Of a stretch of 64,000 nucleotides of DNA, positions 38,408 to 46,435 are shown piece after piece. The stretch is taken from positions 62,001 through 126,000 of the forward strand of contig NZ_UETC01000005.1 of the NCBI RefSeq assembly GCF_900116765.1. Direction: 5' to 3'. Each line of letters starts with the position of its first letter. Position 1 is the stretch's first letter. A model generated the notes under the pieces. That model was not told the origin of the DNA and did no database searches. It was given only the letters and a program-made list of their open reading frames with translations. Origin of the DNA: Jannaschia seohaensis. GTDB lineage: Bacteria > Pseudomonadota > Alphaproteobacteria > Rhodobacterales > Rhodobacteraceae. The translations under genes were made by a program, and so were the position numbers.

Positions 38408-39097
38408 TCAATCCTCCATCAGGACGCCCCGGGAGGTCGATGCAAATTCCCGTGACAGCACCGTCCAGACCGTCACCGCGACGGCCGCCAGCAGGCCCCA
38501 GGGGCCCAGCAGCCAGCCCAGCGCCGCGAAGGCGAAATAGACCGCCCGGAGCCCGCGATTGAAATTCAGTGCCGCGCGTACGTTCAACTCCGCCGCCTGT
38601 CCGGCCCGGGGCAGGGTGCGCGGGTCCGACGGGTCGTTGGGCACGGAGGCCATGACCACGGCGCAATAGCCGAACAGGCGGTTCGACCAGACGAATTTGA
38701 ACGCGCCGTAGACCAGCAGCAGCGCGACGACGGCGAGGCGCAGTTGCAGGACTTCCTCCGGCGGGGCGTCGAGGCCCACGCCCATGGCCAAGCCGTCCAG
38801 CCGCTCCGCGTTTCCGGCCAGCGCCAGCACGCCGCCGACCGAGATCATCGCCGCCGAGGTCAGGAAGGTCGTGCCCTGGCGCAGGCTGGCCAGGATGGTC
38901 GCGTCGAAGATGCGGGGCTGGCGGGTGGTCATCTCCACCATCCAGTCCCGGCGATAGGCCTGCATCAGCCGCGTGACCGAGGCCCGCCCGGGGGGCGGAT
39001 GCTCGATCACCCAGCCGCTCCCGATCCAAGCCAGGAGCAGCACGGCAAGGGCAAGCAGGTCGGGCGGGGTCAGGGGGACGGGCAGAACGGCGAGCAT
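38408..39097 (-). CDS. DUF599 membrane protein
   Basis: 229 residues with about four helices (PDLLALAVLLLAWIGSGWVI; TFLTSAAMISVGGVLALAG; LAVVALLLVYGAFKFVW; a C-terminal hydrophobic span around AALGWLLGPWGLLAAVAVTV). Family pattern includes RRDWMVEMTTRQPRIFDATI and ELNVRAALNFNRGLRAVYFA. Inner-membrane, function unknown. Shares an operon with the small exported protein downstream. Divergent from glcD. Confidence 0.87.
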   Translation of the reverse strand: MLAVLPVPLTPPDLLALAVLLLAWIGSGWVIEHPPPGRASVTRLMQAYRRDWMVEMTTRQPRIFDATILASLRQGTTFLTSAAMISVGGVLALAGNAERLDGLAMGVGLDAPPEEVLQLRLAVVALLLVYGAFKFVWSNRLFGYCAVVMASVPNDPSDPRTLPRAGQAAELNVRAALNFNRGLRAVYFAFAALGWLLGPWGLLAAVAVTVWTVLSREFASTSRGVLMED

Positions 39098-39139
39098 GCC
39101 GCACCCTTATCAGGGCAGTCCCGCCTTGCCTTCGGAGAA

Positions 39140-39162
39140 ATTGGTTATATTATTTTACCAAT
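39140..39162. promoter_or_regulatory. Candidate GntR/FadR-type operator upstream of glcD
   Basis: ATTGGT and ACCAAT, perfect 6-bp inverted arms around an 11-base AT-only centre (TATATTATTTT), 21 bases before the glcD start. TNGT...ACNA palindromes are typical of FadR-subfamily GntR regulators such as GlcC and LldR. AT richness in a high-GC setting marks it as a promoter/operator. The regulator gene is not in the window. Confidence 0.6.
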
Positions 39163-39183
39163 CCAGACTAGGGAGGCCGTCCG

Positions 39184-40617
39184 ATGGAAATGCCAAAGCC
39201 CGATCCCTTCGTGCTCGATCGCAAGGCGGAGCTGATTTCCCGCTTGCTGACGGTGCTGCCCGAGGACGCGGTCATCTCCGATGTTGAGGAAACCCGCGCA
39301 TACGAGTGCGACGCGCTGACCGCTTATCGCTGTCCTCCGCTGGCCGCGGTGCTGCCCCGGTCGACGCAGGAGGTGTCGGACGTGCTCCGCATCTGCCACG
39401 AAATGGACGTGCCTGTCGTCCCCCGCGGCTCTGGCACGTCGCTGGCCGGCGGGGCGTTGCCGACGGCCGATAGCGTCATCCTTGGCGTGTCGCGCCTGAC
39501 GGATGTGCTTGAGACCGATTACGACGATCGCATCATCCGGGTGCAGACCGGCCGCACGAACCTGTCGGTCACCGGCGCGGTGGAAGCGGACGGCTTCTTC
39601 TACGCACCCGACCCGTCCTCGCAGCTGGCCTGCGCCATCGCGGGCAATATCGCGATGAATTCGGGCGGGGCGCATTGCCTCAAATACGGGGTGACGACCA
39701 ACAACCTGCTTGGCGTGACGCTGGTGCAGATGGACGGCACCGTGGTCGAGATCGGCGGCGCGCATATGGACGCGGGCGGGCTGGACCTGCTGGGCGTGAT
39801 CTGCGGCTCGGAGGGGCAGCTGGGCATCGTCACCGAAGCCACCCTGCGCATCCTGCCCAAGCCCGAAGGCGCGCGCCCCGTGCTGATCGGCTACGATTCG
39901 CTGGAGGTGGCGGGGGCCTGTGTGGCCGACATCATCAAGGCGGGCGTCCTGCCGGTGGCCATCGAGTTCATGGACCGGATCATCATCCGCATCGTCGAGG
40001 ATTACGCCAAGGCGGGCTATCCCGATTGCGAGGCGCTGCTGATCGTCGAGGTCGAGGGCTCCGAGGACGAGATCGAGGAGCAGCTGGCGCTGATCGAAGA
40101 GATCGCCCGCCGCCACGACCCGGTCGAGCTGCGTCGCAGCCAGGGCGAGGACGAGAGCGCCAAGATCTGGCTGGGCCGCAAATCGGCCTTCGGCGCGACG
40201 GGGCGGATCAGCGACTACATGTGCCTGGACGGAACCATTCCCGTCAGCGAGCTGCCCCGGGTGCTCGGCGGCATCGACCGGCTGTCGAAGGAATATGGGC
40301 TGGCCGTGGGCAATGTCTTCCACGCGGGGGACGGCAACATGCATCCGCTGATCATGTATGACGCCAACACCCCGGGTCAGTTGGAAACCTGCGAGGCGTT
40401 GGGCGCCGAGATCCTGAAGCTTTGCGTCGAGGTCGGCGGGTGCCTGACCGGCGAGCATGGCGTGGGCATCGAGAAGCGGGATCTGATGACCCATCAGTTC
40501 GCGCCCGAGGACATGGAGGCGCAGATGCGCGTCAAGGATGTGCTTGACCCGAAATGGCTGTTGAACCCCGCCAAGGTCTTTCCGTTGAGCGTCACCCAGG
40601 AGCGGCGCGCGGGCTGA
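39184..40617 (+). CDS. glcD: Glycolate oxidase FAD-linked subunit GlcD
   Basis: 477 residues of the PCMH-FAD class: PRGSGTSLAGGALPTADSVI (flavin pyrophosphate loop), ACAIAGNIAMNSGGAHCLKY, LVQMDGTVVEIGGAHMDAGG, and the C-terminal VFHAGDGNMHPLIMYD and LTGEHGVGIEKRDLM metal/FAD contacts. Oxidises glycolate to glyoxylate at the inner membrane with GlcE and GlcF. GGGAGG seven bases before ATG. First gene of the glc operon. Confidence 0.96.
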   Translation: MEMPKPDPFVLDRKAELISRLLTVLPEDAVISDVEETRAYECDALTAYRCPPLAAVLPRSTQEVSDVLRICHEMDVPVVPRGSGTSLAGGALPTADSVILGVSRLTDVLETDYDDRIIRVQTGRTNLSVTGAVEADGFFYAPDPSSQLACAIAGNIAMNSGGAHCLKYGVTTNNLLGVTLVQMDGTVVEIGGAHMDAGGLDLLGVICGSEGQLGIVTEATLRILPKPEGARPVLIGYDSLEVAGACVADIIKAGVLPVAIEFMDRIIIRIVEDYAKAGYPDCEALLIVEVEGSEDEIEEQLALIEEIARRHDPVELRRSQGEDESAKIWLGRKSAFGATGRISDYMCLDGTIPVSELPRVLGGIDRLSKEYGLAVGNVFHAGDGNMHPLIMYDANTPGQLETCEALGAEILKLCVEVGGCLTGEHGVGIEKRDLMTHQFAPEDMEAQMRVKDVLDPKWLLNPAKVFPLSVTQERRAG

Positions 40618-40618
40618 G

Positions 40619-40660
40619 GGGGCGGGAGCCTCCGGCGGGGATATTTTTACAGGAAAGAAG
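40619..40660 (-). repeat. Intergenic repeat family, copy 7
   Basis: Reduced hairpin (GGGAGCCTCCGGCGGGG), then ATATTTTTACAGG and AAAGAAGGAGGGGG, directly before the GTG of glcE. As at xdhC, the purine end acts as the ribosome-binding site of the next gene. Confidence 0.7.
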
Positions 40661-40669
40661 GAGGGGGCC

Positions 40670-41761
40670 GTGCTTCGACCCGAATCCGAGCAGCAGATGG
40701 CCGAGATCGTGCGCGGGGCCAACGGGCCGCTCAGCCTGCGCGGCGGAGCCACGCGACATGTGCCGGGGGCCGGCGAGGCGGTGACCACTGCCGGTCTGAC
40801 GGGCATCACGCTCTATGAACCGGGCGCGCTGACGCTGGTGGCGCGGGCGGGCACGCCCATGGCCGAGATCGAGGCGGCGCTGGCGGCCGAGAACCAGCGG
40901 CTGCCGTTCGAGCCGATGGACCATCGCTTGTTGCTGGGCACCGAGGGGGTGCCGACCATCGGCGGCGCCGTGGCGATGAACGTCTCCGGCCCGCGCCGGG
41001 TGCAGGCGGGCGCCTGCCGCGACTCGCTCATTGGGGTGCGCTTCGTCGACGGAACGGGGGCCATCGTCAAGAATGGCGGCCGGGTGATGAAGAACGTCAC
41101 CGGCTATGATCTCGTCAAGCTGCTCGCCGGGTCGCTGGGGACGCTGGGAGTGCTCACCGAGGTGAGCTTCAAGGTGCTGCCGGCGGCGGCGATGCAAGCG
41201 ACGCTCGTGCTGGATGGGCTCTCGGTCGAAGACGCGGTGCGCGCCATGGCGGCGGGGCTGTCGTCGCCCTTCGAAGTGACGGGCGCGGCGCATGATCCGG
41301 CGGCGGGAAAGACCTGGCTCCGGATCGAGGGGCTGGAGGGCTCCGTCGATTATCGCGCCGGGGAACTGGCGCGGGTGCTGGCCCCCTTCGGAGCGGCGGA
41401 GCGGTTGGACCCGAATGAGTCCGACACCGTATGGCGGGCCGTGCGGGATGCGGAGGCGATGCTCGGCGAGGGCGATGTCTGGCGCGTCCATGTCCGCGCG
41501 AGCCATGCGCCGCAGGTCGTCGCGCGGGCCCAGGCGCAGGCGGCGCTGCTCGACTGGGGCGGCGGGCTCGTGTGGCTGCGGCTGCCGGCGGGGACGGACC
41601 TGCGCGCGCGGCTCGACGGTGTGCCGGGGCACGCGACGCGCGTCCGGGGGCAGGGGCCGGGGGCGCTGCCGCCCGAGGCGCCCGCGCTGGCGGCGCTGAC
41701 CCAAGGCATTCGGGCGAAATTCGATCCGCGTGGTATCCTGTCCGGCGCCGCCGAGGCATGA
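40670..41761 (+). CDS. glcE: Glycolate oxidase FAD-binding subunit GlcE
   Basis: 363 residues starting at GTG 40670, preceded by AAGAAGGAGG. Shows the GlcE pattern: LSLRGGATRHVPGAG, GAVAMNVSGPRRVQAGACRD and GGRVMKNVTGYDLVKLLAGS (FAD domain). The C-terminus QGIRAKFDPRGILSGAAEA ends as in the family. The ATGA overlap couples it to the small membrane protein that follows. Confidence 0.94.
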   Translation: MLRPESEQQMAEIVRGANGPLSLRGGATRHVPGAGEAVTTAGLTGITLYEPGALTLVARAGTPMAEIEAALAAENQRLPFEPMDHRLLLGTEGVPTIGGAVAMNVSGPRRVQAGACRDSLIGVRFVDGTGAIVKNGGRVMKNVTGYDLVKLLAGSLGTLGVLTEVSFKVLPAAAMQATLVLDGLSVEDAVRAMAAGLSSPFEVTGAAHDPAAGKTWLRIEGLEGSVDYRAGELARVLAPFGAAERLDPNESDTVWRAVRDAEAMLGEGDVWRVHVRASHAPQVVARAQAQAALLDWGGGLVWLRLPAGTDLRARLDGVPGHATRVRGQGPGALPPEAPALAALTQGIRAKFDPRGILSGAAEA

Positions 41762-42087
41762 CCTTCCCGCCAGCCTTCTCTGTGGCTGTCCTGATGCGGC
41801 AGGCCCTGGTGCTGCGGCTCTGCGCGGCTCGCGCGCCGCTCCTGGGCGACAGCATCGCCCTGGCCGCGCTGCTGGTCGCTTCGGGCCTGCTGGCCGTCGC
41901 CGTTTCGGTCGGCGGAGGCGCGCCGGGGATGTTCGCGCTGATCCTGGCTGCCGCGACGCTGGGCCTGGCCGGGGCCTTCTACTCCTTCCGTTTCGTGTCC
42001 GACGCGGTGCCGCGCGCCGTCGCGGCCTTCGTTCTCGCGTGCCTCCCGATCCCCGCGATCGAGCTGGTGCCACGCCTTCCGATCTGA
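41758..42087 (+). CDS. Small membrane protein between glcE and glcF
   Basis: 109 residues with about three hydrophobic helices (LLGDSIALAALLVASGLLAV; MFALILAAATLGLAGAFYSF; AVAAFVLACLPIPAIELV). Starts by ATGA overlap with glcE and ends seven bases before glcF, so it is translated within the glycolate oxidase operon. I do not recognise a family. It might anchor the complex in the membrane, which is inference from position only. Confidence 0.72.
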   Translation: MTFPPAFSVAVLMRQALVLRLCAARAPLLGDSIALAALLVASGLLAVAVSVGGGAPGMFALILAAATLGLAGAFYSFRFVSDAVPRAVAAFVLACLPIPAIELVPRLPI

Positions 42088-42094
42088 GGTTTCC

Positions 42095-43489
42095 ATGCAG
42101 ACCACCTTCACACCCGAACAGCTCGCCGATCCGCAGACCGCCCGCTCCAACGAGATCCTTCGGTCCTGCGTGCATTGCGGGTTCTGCACGGCGACGTGCC
42201 CGACCTATCAGGTGCTGGGCGATGAGCTCGACAGCCCCCGTGGCCGCATCTACCTCATCAAGGACATGCTGGAGAACGACCGGCCGGCGGATGCCAAGAC
42301 GGTCAAGCATATCGACCGCTGCCTCTCCTGCCTCGCCTGCATGACGACCTGCCCCTCGGGCGTGCATTACATGCACCTCGTCGACCACGCGCGGGAGCAT
42401 ATCGAAAAGACCTACAAGCGGCCCCTGATGGACAGGCTGCTGCGCTGGACGCTGGCGCAGATCCTGCCCTATCCGTACCGCTTCCGGCTGGCGCTGCTGG
42501 GCGCGAAGATCGGACGGCCCTTTGCCTGGGCGATGCCCGACGCGCGGCTCAAGGCGATGCTGGCCATGGCGCCCAAGACCATCCCGCCGGTGAGCCGCAA
42601 CGACGACCCGCAGACCTTCCCCGCCAAGGACAAGAAGGTTCGTGTCGCGCTGATGACGGGCTGCGCGCAGAAGGCGCTGAACACCGACATCAACGACGCG
42701 ACCATCCGGCTGCTGACGCGGCTGGGGGCCGAGGTCGTGGTGGCCGAGGGCGCGGGCTGCTGCGGGGCGCTGACCCATCACATGGGCAAGACCGACGACA
42801 GCCACGCCTTCGCCGCGAAGAACATCAAGGCCTGGGTGAAGGAGGCGGATGGCGCGGGGCTGGACGCGATCGTGATCAACACCTCGGGCTGCGGCACGAC
42901 GGTCAAGGATTACGGGCATATGTTCCGTAACGATCCGCTGGCCGAGGACGCCGCGCGGGTGAGCGCCCTGGCCAAGGATGTCTCGGAAGTGCTGCTGGAG
43001 CTTCTGCCCAAGGACCACCCGTTCCAGACGCCGCCGCGCCCCGCCCGGGACGGCGTGGGCGGCGTGCCGACGGGGCGCGTGCCGGAGGACGCGGGGGCGG
43101 GGCCCCTGCATGTCGCCTACCACGCCGCCTGCTCGCTTCAACACGGCCAGCAGATCAAGGGCGCGCCGAAGGAGCTGCTCAAGCGCGCGGGCTTCACCGT
43201 GCTGGAGCCCAAAGACCCGCATCTCTGCTGCGGCAGCGCGGGCACCTACAATCTGATGCAGCCGGAGATCAGCCAGGAGCTGAAACGCCGCAAGGTCGCC
43301 ACCCTGGAGGCGCGGCAGCCGGACGTCATCGCCGCCGGCAATATCGGCTGTATGATGCAGATCGGTTCGGGCACGGAGGTGCCGATCGTCCATACCGTCG
43401 AGCTTCTGGACTGGGCGACGGGCGGTCCCGTGCCTCCTGCGATCGCGCGCGGGGGCCAGTCTGCCCCGCCGGTGCCACAATTGCGCTGA
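42095..43489 (+). CDS. glcF: Glycolate oxidase iron-sulfur subunit GlcF
   Basis: 464 residues with two [4Fe-4S] ferredoxin motifs, CVHCGFCTATCPTY and CLSCLACMTTCPSGVHY. Two CCG domains of the heterodisulfide-reductase type follow (EGAGCCGALTHHMGK; DPHLCCGSAGTYNLMQPEI). Takes electrons from GlcD/GlcE towards quinone. Between the CCG domains a loop rich in P/R/G (PPRPARDGVGGVPTGRVPED) is longer than usual. Last gene of the operon. Confidence 0.95.
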   Translation: MQTTFTPEQLADPQTARSNEILRSCVHCGFCTATCPTYQVLGDELDSPRGRIYLIKDMLENDRPADAKTVKHIDRCLSCLACMTTCPSGVHYMHLVDHAREHIEKTYKRPLMDRLLRWTLAQILPYPYRFRLALLGAKIGRPFAWAMPDARLKAMLAMAPKTIPPVSRNDDPQTFPAKDKKVRVALMTGCAQKALNTDINDATIRLLTRLGAEVVVAEGAGCCGALTHHMGKTDDSHAFAAKNIKAWVKEADGAGLDAIVINTSGCGTTVKDYGHMFRNDPLAEDAARVSALAKDVSEVLLELLPKDHPFQTPPRPARDGVGGVPTGRVPEDAGAGPLHVAYHAACSLQHGQQIKGAPKELLKRAGFTVLEPKDPHLCCGSAGTYNLMQPEISQELKRRKVATLEARQPDVIAAGNIGCMMQIGSGTEVPIVHTVELLDWATGGPVPPAIARGGQSAPPVPQLR

Positions 43490-43549
43490 CCTCGCGCCAT
43501 ATCGGCCTGTCATCGAACGAGGCAGATGCCCGTTTCCTGGACAGTGTCG

Positions 43550-44398
43550 ATGCGAAATCTCCTTCTCGCTTTCGGGTTGTGCCTCTGCCTGTCCTGCGTG
43601 TCAGCCGCCGCCGAGGGGCTTCAGGCGCTGGAGACGGAGGCGGAGATCTTCGGCTTTGAGGCGGTCGGGCGCATCGACTATGTCGGTGCCCGCGAAAGGG
43701 GCTTTTGCACCGGCACGCTGATCGCCCGGGATCTGGTGCTGACGGCGGCGCATTGCGTCGTCGATGAGGCCGGGACGGCGCGCGCGCCCTCGGATCTGAC
43801 CTTCCTCGCCGGTCTGCGTCAGGGCCGCGCCAAGGGCGAGCGGGGGGTGCGCCGCATCTCCATCCACCCGGATTATACCTATAGCGTCGATCCCTCCCGC
43901 GACATCGTCGCCTCGGATCTGGCCCTGTTGGAGCTCGACCGGCCGATCGACTATTGGTCGATCCCACCGCTGCCCACGGGCCGGACGCTGGACCGGGGGC
44001 AGGGTGTGCAGGTCGTCAGCTATGCGCGCGGGCGTGACGATACCTCCTCGCGGGAGGCGGACTGCTCGGTTCTGGACCGGCAGGACCGGGTGATCGTGCT
44101 CGATTGCCAGGCGACCTTCGGCGCGTCCGGCTCTCCGGTCTTCGTGTCGACCTCGGCCGGGTTGCGCGTCGTCTCGGTGGTTTCGGCCATCGGCACATAT
44201 GACGGGGCGCCTGCAACCTATGCCGTCACTGTGACCGATGCGATGCCCATCCTTCTCAGCGCGTTCCAATCCTCGCCGACGGGGTGGAGCGCGCCTGCGA
44301 GAGCGGCGGTCGCGGCCCCCTCGGGGCCGCGCCTCCTGCGCCCCGGCAACCGGAGCGGCGCGAGCGGCCAGATCCGGTTCCTGCGTCCGGGCCAGTGA
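43550..44398 (+). CDS. Trypsin-like serine protease, secreted (copy A)
   Basis: 282 residues from the ATG at 43550, which gives the signal peptide (RNLLLAFGLCLCLSCVSAAA); an in-frame ATG at 43526 is possible. S1 protease triad: H68 in VLTAAHCV, D123 in SDLALLEL, S193 in FGASGSPVF. Six cysteines, among them the pair flanking the histidine (GFCTGTL/AAHC). Specificity not deducible. The C-terminal 50 residues are a low-complexity A/P/R/G tail. A paralogue follows 119 bases downstream. Confidence 0.9.
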   Translation: MRNLLLAFGLCLCLSCVSAAAEGLQALETEAEIFGFEAVGRIDYVGARERGFCTGTLIARDLVLTAAHCVVDEAGTARAPSDLTFLAGLRQGRAKGERGVRRISIHPDYTYSVDPSRDIVASDLALLELDRPIDYWSIPPLPTGRTLDRGQGVQVVSYARGRDDTSSREADCSVLDRQDRVIVLDCQATFGASGSPVFVSTSAGLRVVSVVSAIGTYDGAPATYAVTVTDAMPILLSAFQSSPTGWSAPARAAVAAPSGPRLLRPGNRSGASGQIRFLRPGQ

Positions 44399-44517
44399 AG
44401 ATCTGGCGACAATGCCGCCGTCCGCGCCCTGAAAGTTTCCAACACTGGTAACAATCGCGGCCCGCTCCTGCCGCCTTCGCTCCCTAGTCAGGGGAAAAGA
44501 CAGACAGGGGGCAAGGC

Positions 44518-45318
44518 ATGCGAACGACCTTGAGCAAGATCACGATCGCCACGCTCGGCGCGTTTCTCTTTCTTTCTTCGCCGGTCTCGTCCGAGGGCCT
44601 GCGGACGCTGTCGACCGCCGACGAGAATCGCGGCTGGGAGGCGGTGGGCCGGCTCAATTTCGGGGCGGCCGGGTTTTGCACCGCCGCGATGCTGACCTCC
44701 GATATCGTGCTGACGGCGGCCCATTGCCTCTATGACAAAGGCACCGATCTGGCCGTGCCCGCGGACGAGATCGAGTTCCAGGCCGGCCTGCGCTTTGGCC
44801 GGGCCGAGGCCGCGCGGGGCATCCGCCGCATCGTGATCCATCCCGACTACGATTTCGCGGATCCGGATCGGCTGGGGCGCGTCGGCTCCGACGTGGCTCT
44901 GCTCGAATTGGACCGCCCGATCCGCGACGGCCATGTCCGCCCCTTCCGCACCCAGTTCCGGGTGGGGTCCGGGCAGGAGGTCCAGGTCGTCAGCTATGCC
45001 AAATCCCGTGCCGACGCGCCCTCGCGCGAGGAGGCCTGCGAGATTCTCACCCGCGACGAAGAGATTCTCGTTCTGTCTTGCGAGGCGGATTTCGGCTCCT
45101 CCGGAGCGCCGGTCTTCGCCAATTTCGACGGCGAGATCCGCATCGTCTCGGTGATCTCGGCCAAGGCCGTCTGGGAGGGCCGCCCGGTCGCCCTGGCCGC
45201 CGTGATGGAGGGCGAATTGAGTGCCTTGCTGGCGGAGTTCGCGCAGACGCCGGCCTTCACGCCGGTCGAGCAGGGGATCGCGCCGGGGGAGACGATCGAC
45301 ACGCGCGCGACCCAGTGA
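44518..45318 (+). CDS. Trypsin-like serine protease, secreted (copy B)
   Basis: 266 residues, signal peptide (TTLSKITIATLGAFLFLSSP). Triad: H69 in VLTAAHCL, aspartate in GSDVALLEL, serine in FGSSGAPVF. The arrangement EVQVVSYAKSRADAPSREEA parallels VQVVSYARGRDDTSSREAD in copy A, so the two arose by tandem duplication and then diverged. CTAAM replaces CTGTL before the histidine. The stop codon lies inside an 8-bp tandem repeat. GGGGGC precedes the ATG. Confidence 0.9.
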   Translation: MRTTLSKITIATLGAFLFLSSPVSSEGLRTLSTADENRGWEAVGRLNFGAAGFCTAAMLTSDIVLTAAHCLYDKGTDLAVPADEIEFQAGLRFGRAEAARGIRRIVIHPDYDFADPDRLGRVGSDVALLELDRPIRDGHVRPFRTQFRVGSGQEVQVVSYAKSRADAPSREEACEILTRDEEILVLSCEADFGSSGAPVFANFDGEIRIVSVISAKAVWEGRPVALAAVMEGELSALLAEFAQTPAFTPVEQGIAPGETIDTRATQ

Positions 45319-45351
45319 CGGCTTGACGGCTTGACGGCTTGACGGCTTGAC
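45316..45351 (+). repeat. 8-bp tandem repeat (TGACGGCT, 4.5 units)
   Basis: Four perfect TGACGGCT units plus TGAC, beginning at the stop codon of protease B. Because 8 is not a multiple of 3, successive TGA triplets close all three forward reading frames. Confidence 0.95.
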
Positions 45352-45381
45352 CCTGGGGCAGGGCGCGCCACCATTCCGCGC

Positions 45382-45936
45382 ATGCTCCGACCGATCCTCG
45401 CCGCCCTGTTCGCCGCTTCTCCCGTCTTGGCCGAGTGCCCGCCCGCGCCCGACATCTCCGCCGAGATGGACGCGCTGATCGCACAGATCGGCGAGGTGGA
45501 GAACGAGATGGCTGCGCGGCCCCTCTCCAACGCCATGTGGGAGCAATGGCTGCGGGCCCCCGACCGTCGGGCGCAGGAGCTGCTGGATGAGGGTATGTCC
45601 CGGCGCAGTTCCTATGATTTTCTAGGGGCGATCGCCGCCTTCGACGCGCTCATCGAATACTGTCCGAACTATGCCGAGGGCTACAACCAGCGGGCCTTCG
45701 CCAATTTCCTGCGCTCCGATTTCGCGGCGGCGCTGCCCGATCTCGACCGCGCCATCGCGCTGCGTCCGCGCCACGTCGCCGCCATCGCGGGCAAGGGGTT
45801 GACGCTGATCTCCATGGGCCGGGTGGCCGAGGGGCAGGACGCCATCCGCGAGGCTGTGGCGCTGAACCCCTGGCTGTCCGAGCGGCGCCTTCTGGACATG
45901 CCCGCCGAGCCGCTGCGCGACGGGATCGACCTCTAG
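45382..45936 (+). CDS. Exported TPR-repeat protein
   Basis: 184 residues with signal peptide (MLRPILAALFAASPVLA). Tetratricopeptide units at about 75-160: SYDFLGAIAAFDALIEYCPN, YAEGYNQRAFANFLRSDFAA and HVAAIAGKGLTLISMGRVAE with conserved A/G/Y/P positions. Periplasmic protein-protein adaptor of unknown partner. Conserved near tRNA-Leu in related genomes as far as I recall, but that is not checked here. Confidence 0.85.
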   Translation: MLRPILAALFAASPVLAECPPAPDISAEMDALIAQIGEVENEMAARPLSNAMWEQWLRAPDRRAQELLDEGMSRRSSYDFLGAIAAFDALIEYCPNYAEGYNQRAFANFLRSDFAAALPDLDRAIALRPRHVAAIAGKGLTLISMGRVAEGQDAIREAVALNPWLSERRLLDMPAEPLRDGIDL

Positions 45937-45977
45937 GCTTGCCAGCCCGCTTGCGCGACCCTAGGCACGGAGGCCGT

Positions 45978-46063
45978 GCAGGCGTGGTGGAATCGGTAGA
46001 CACAGCGGACTTAAAATCCGCCGGGCCCAGCCCATGCGGGTTCGAGTCCCGCCGCCTGCACCA
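45978..46063 (+). tRNA. tRNA-Leu (anticodon TAA)
   Basis: Acceptor GCAGGCG pairs with CGCCTGC, discriminator A, encoded CCA (46061-46063). Class II with long variable arm. Anticodon stem GCGGA/TCCGC encloses CTTAAAA, anticodon TAA. T-arm GCGGG-TTCGAGT-CCCGC. Downstream DNA is anomalous, so this gene may have served as an integration site. Confidence 0.97.
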
Positions 46064-46435
46064 TTGAAATCGTTAAGGGATTTTTGCTGCGCCGCCTTGG
46101 CGCTCCGGGGGCGAACGGTCTCTGGGTGCCTCATGGCTGCCAGTCAACGTGTAGACTGTCCTGGGGCTTGGCTCTGCAACCGCTGCAATGCGCTGGTGAC
46201 ACGCCCGGCGACGGACGCTCTGAGCATGCACCCCCACCAGCATGAGGTTCTCCGCCATGTTCCGATCCGTTATCTCAGACCACCTGACGCTCGTCCGCGG
46301 AATTGGCGTGGATCATGATCCGCTGCCGCCGGTCGGAGCGAAAAACGGTTGTCACTCGGCCAGATTTAGGGGATCTAGCCGTCAAACGACATGCCACTTG
46401 GGGAATGTAGGGTACATGCAGGATTTAGTCAGTTC
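46064..46435. other. Non-coding stretch downstream of tRNA-Leu
   Basis: 372 bases with no supported gene. Short frames on both strands lack any recognisable feature. No copy of the tRNA 3' end (an att repeat) was found here or further right. GC content falls towards 46350, where the QueC-like gene begins. Confidence 0.5.
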
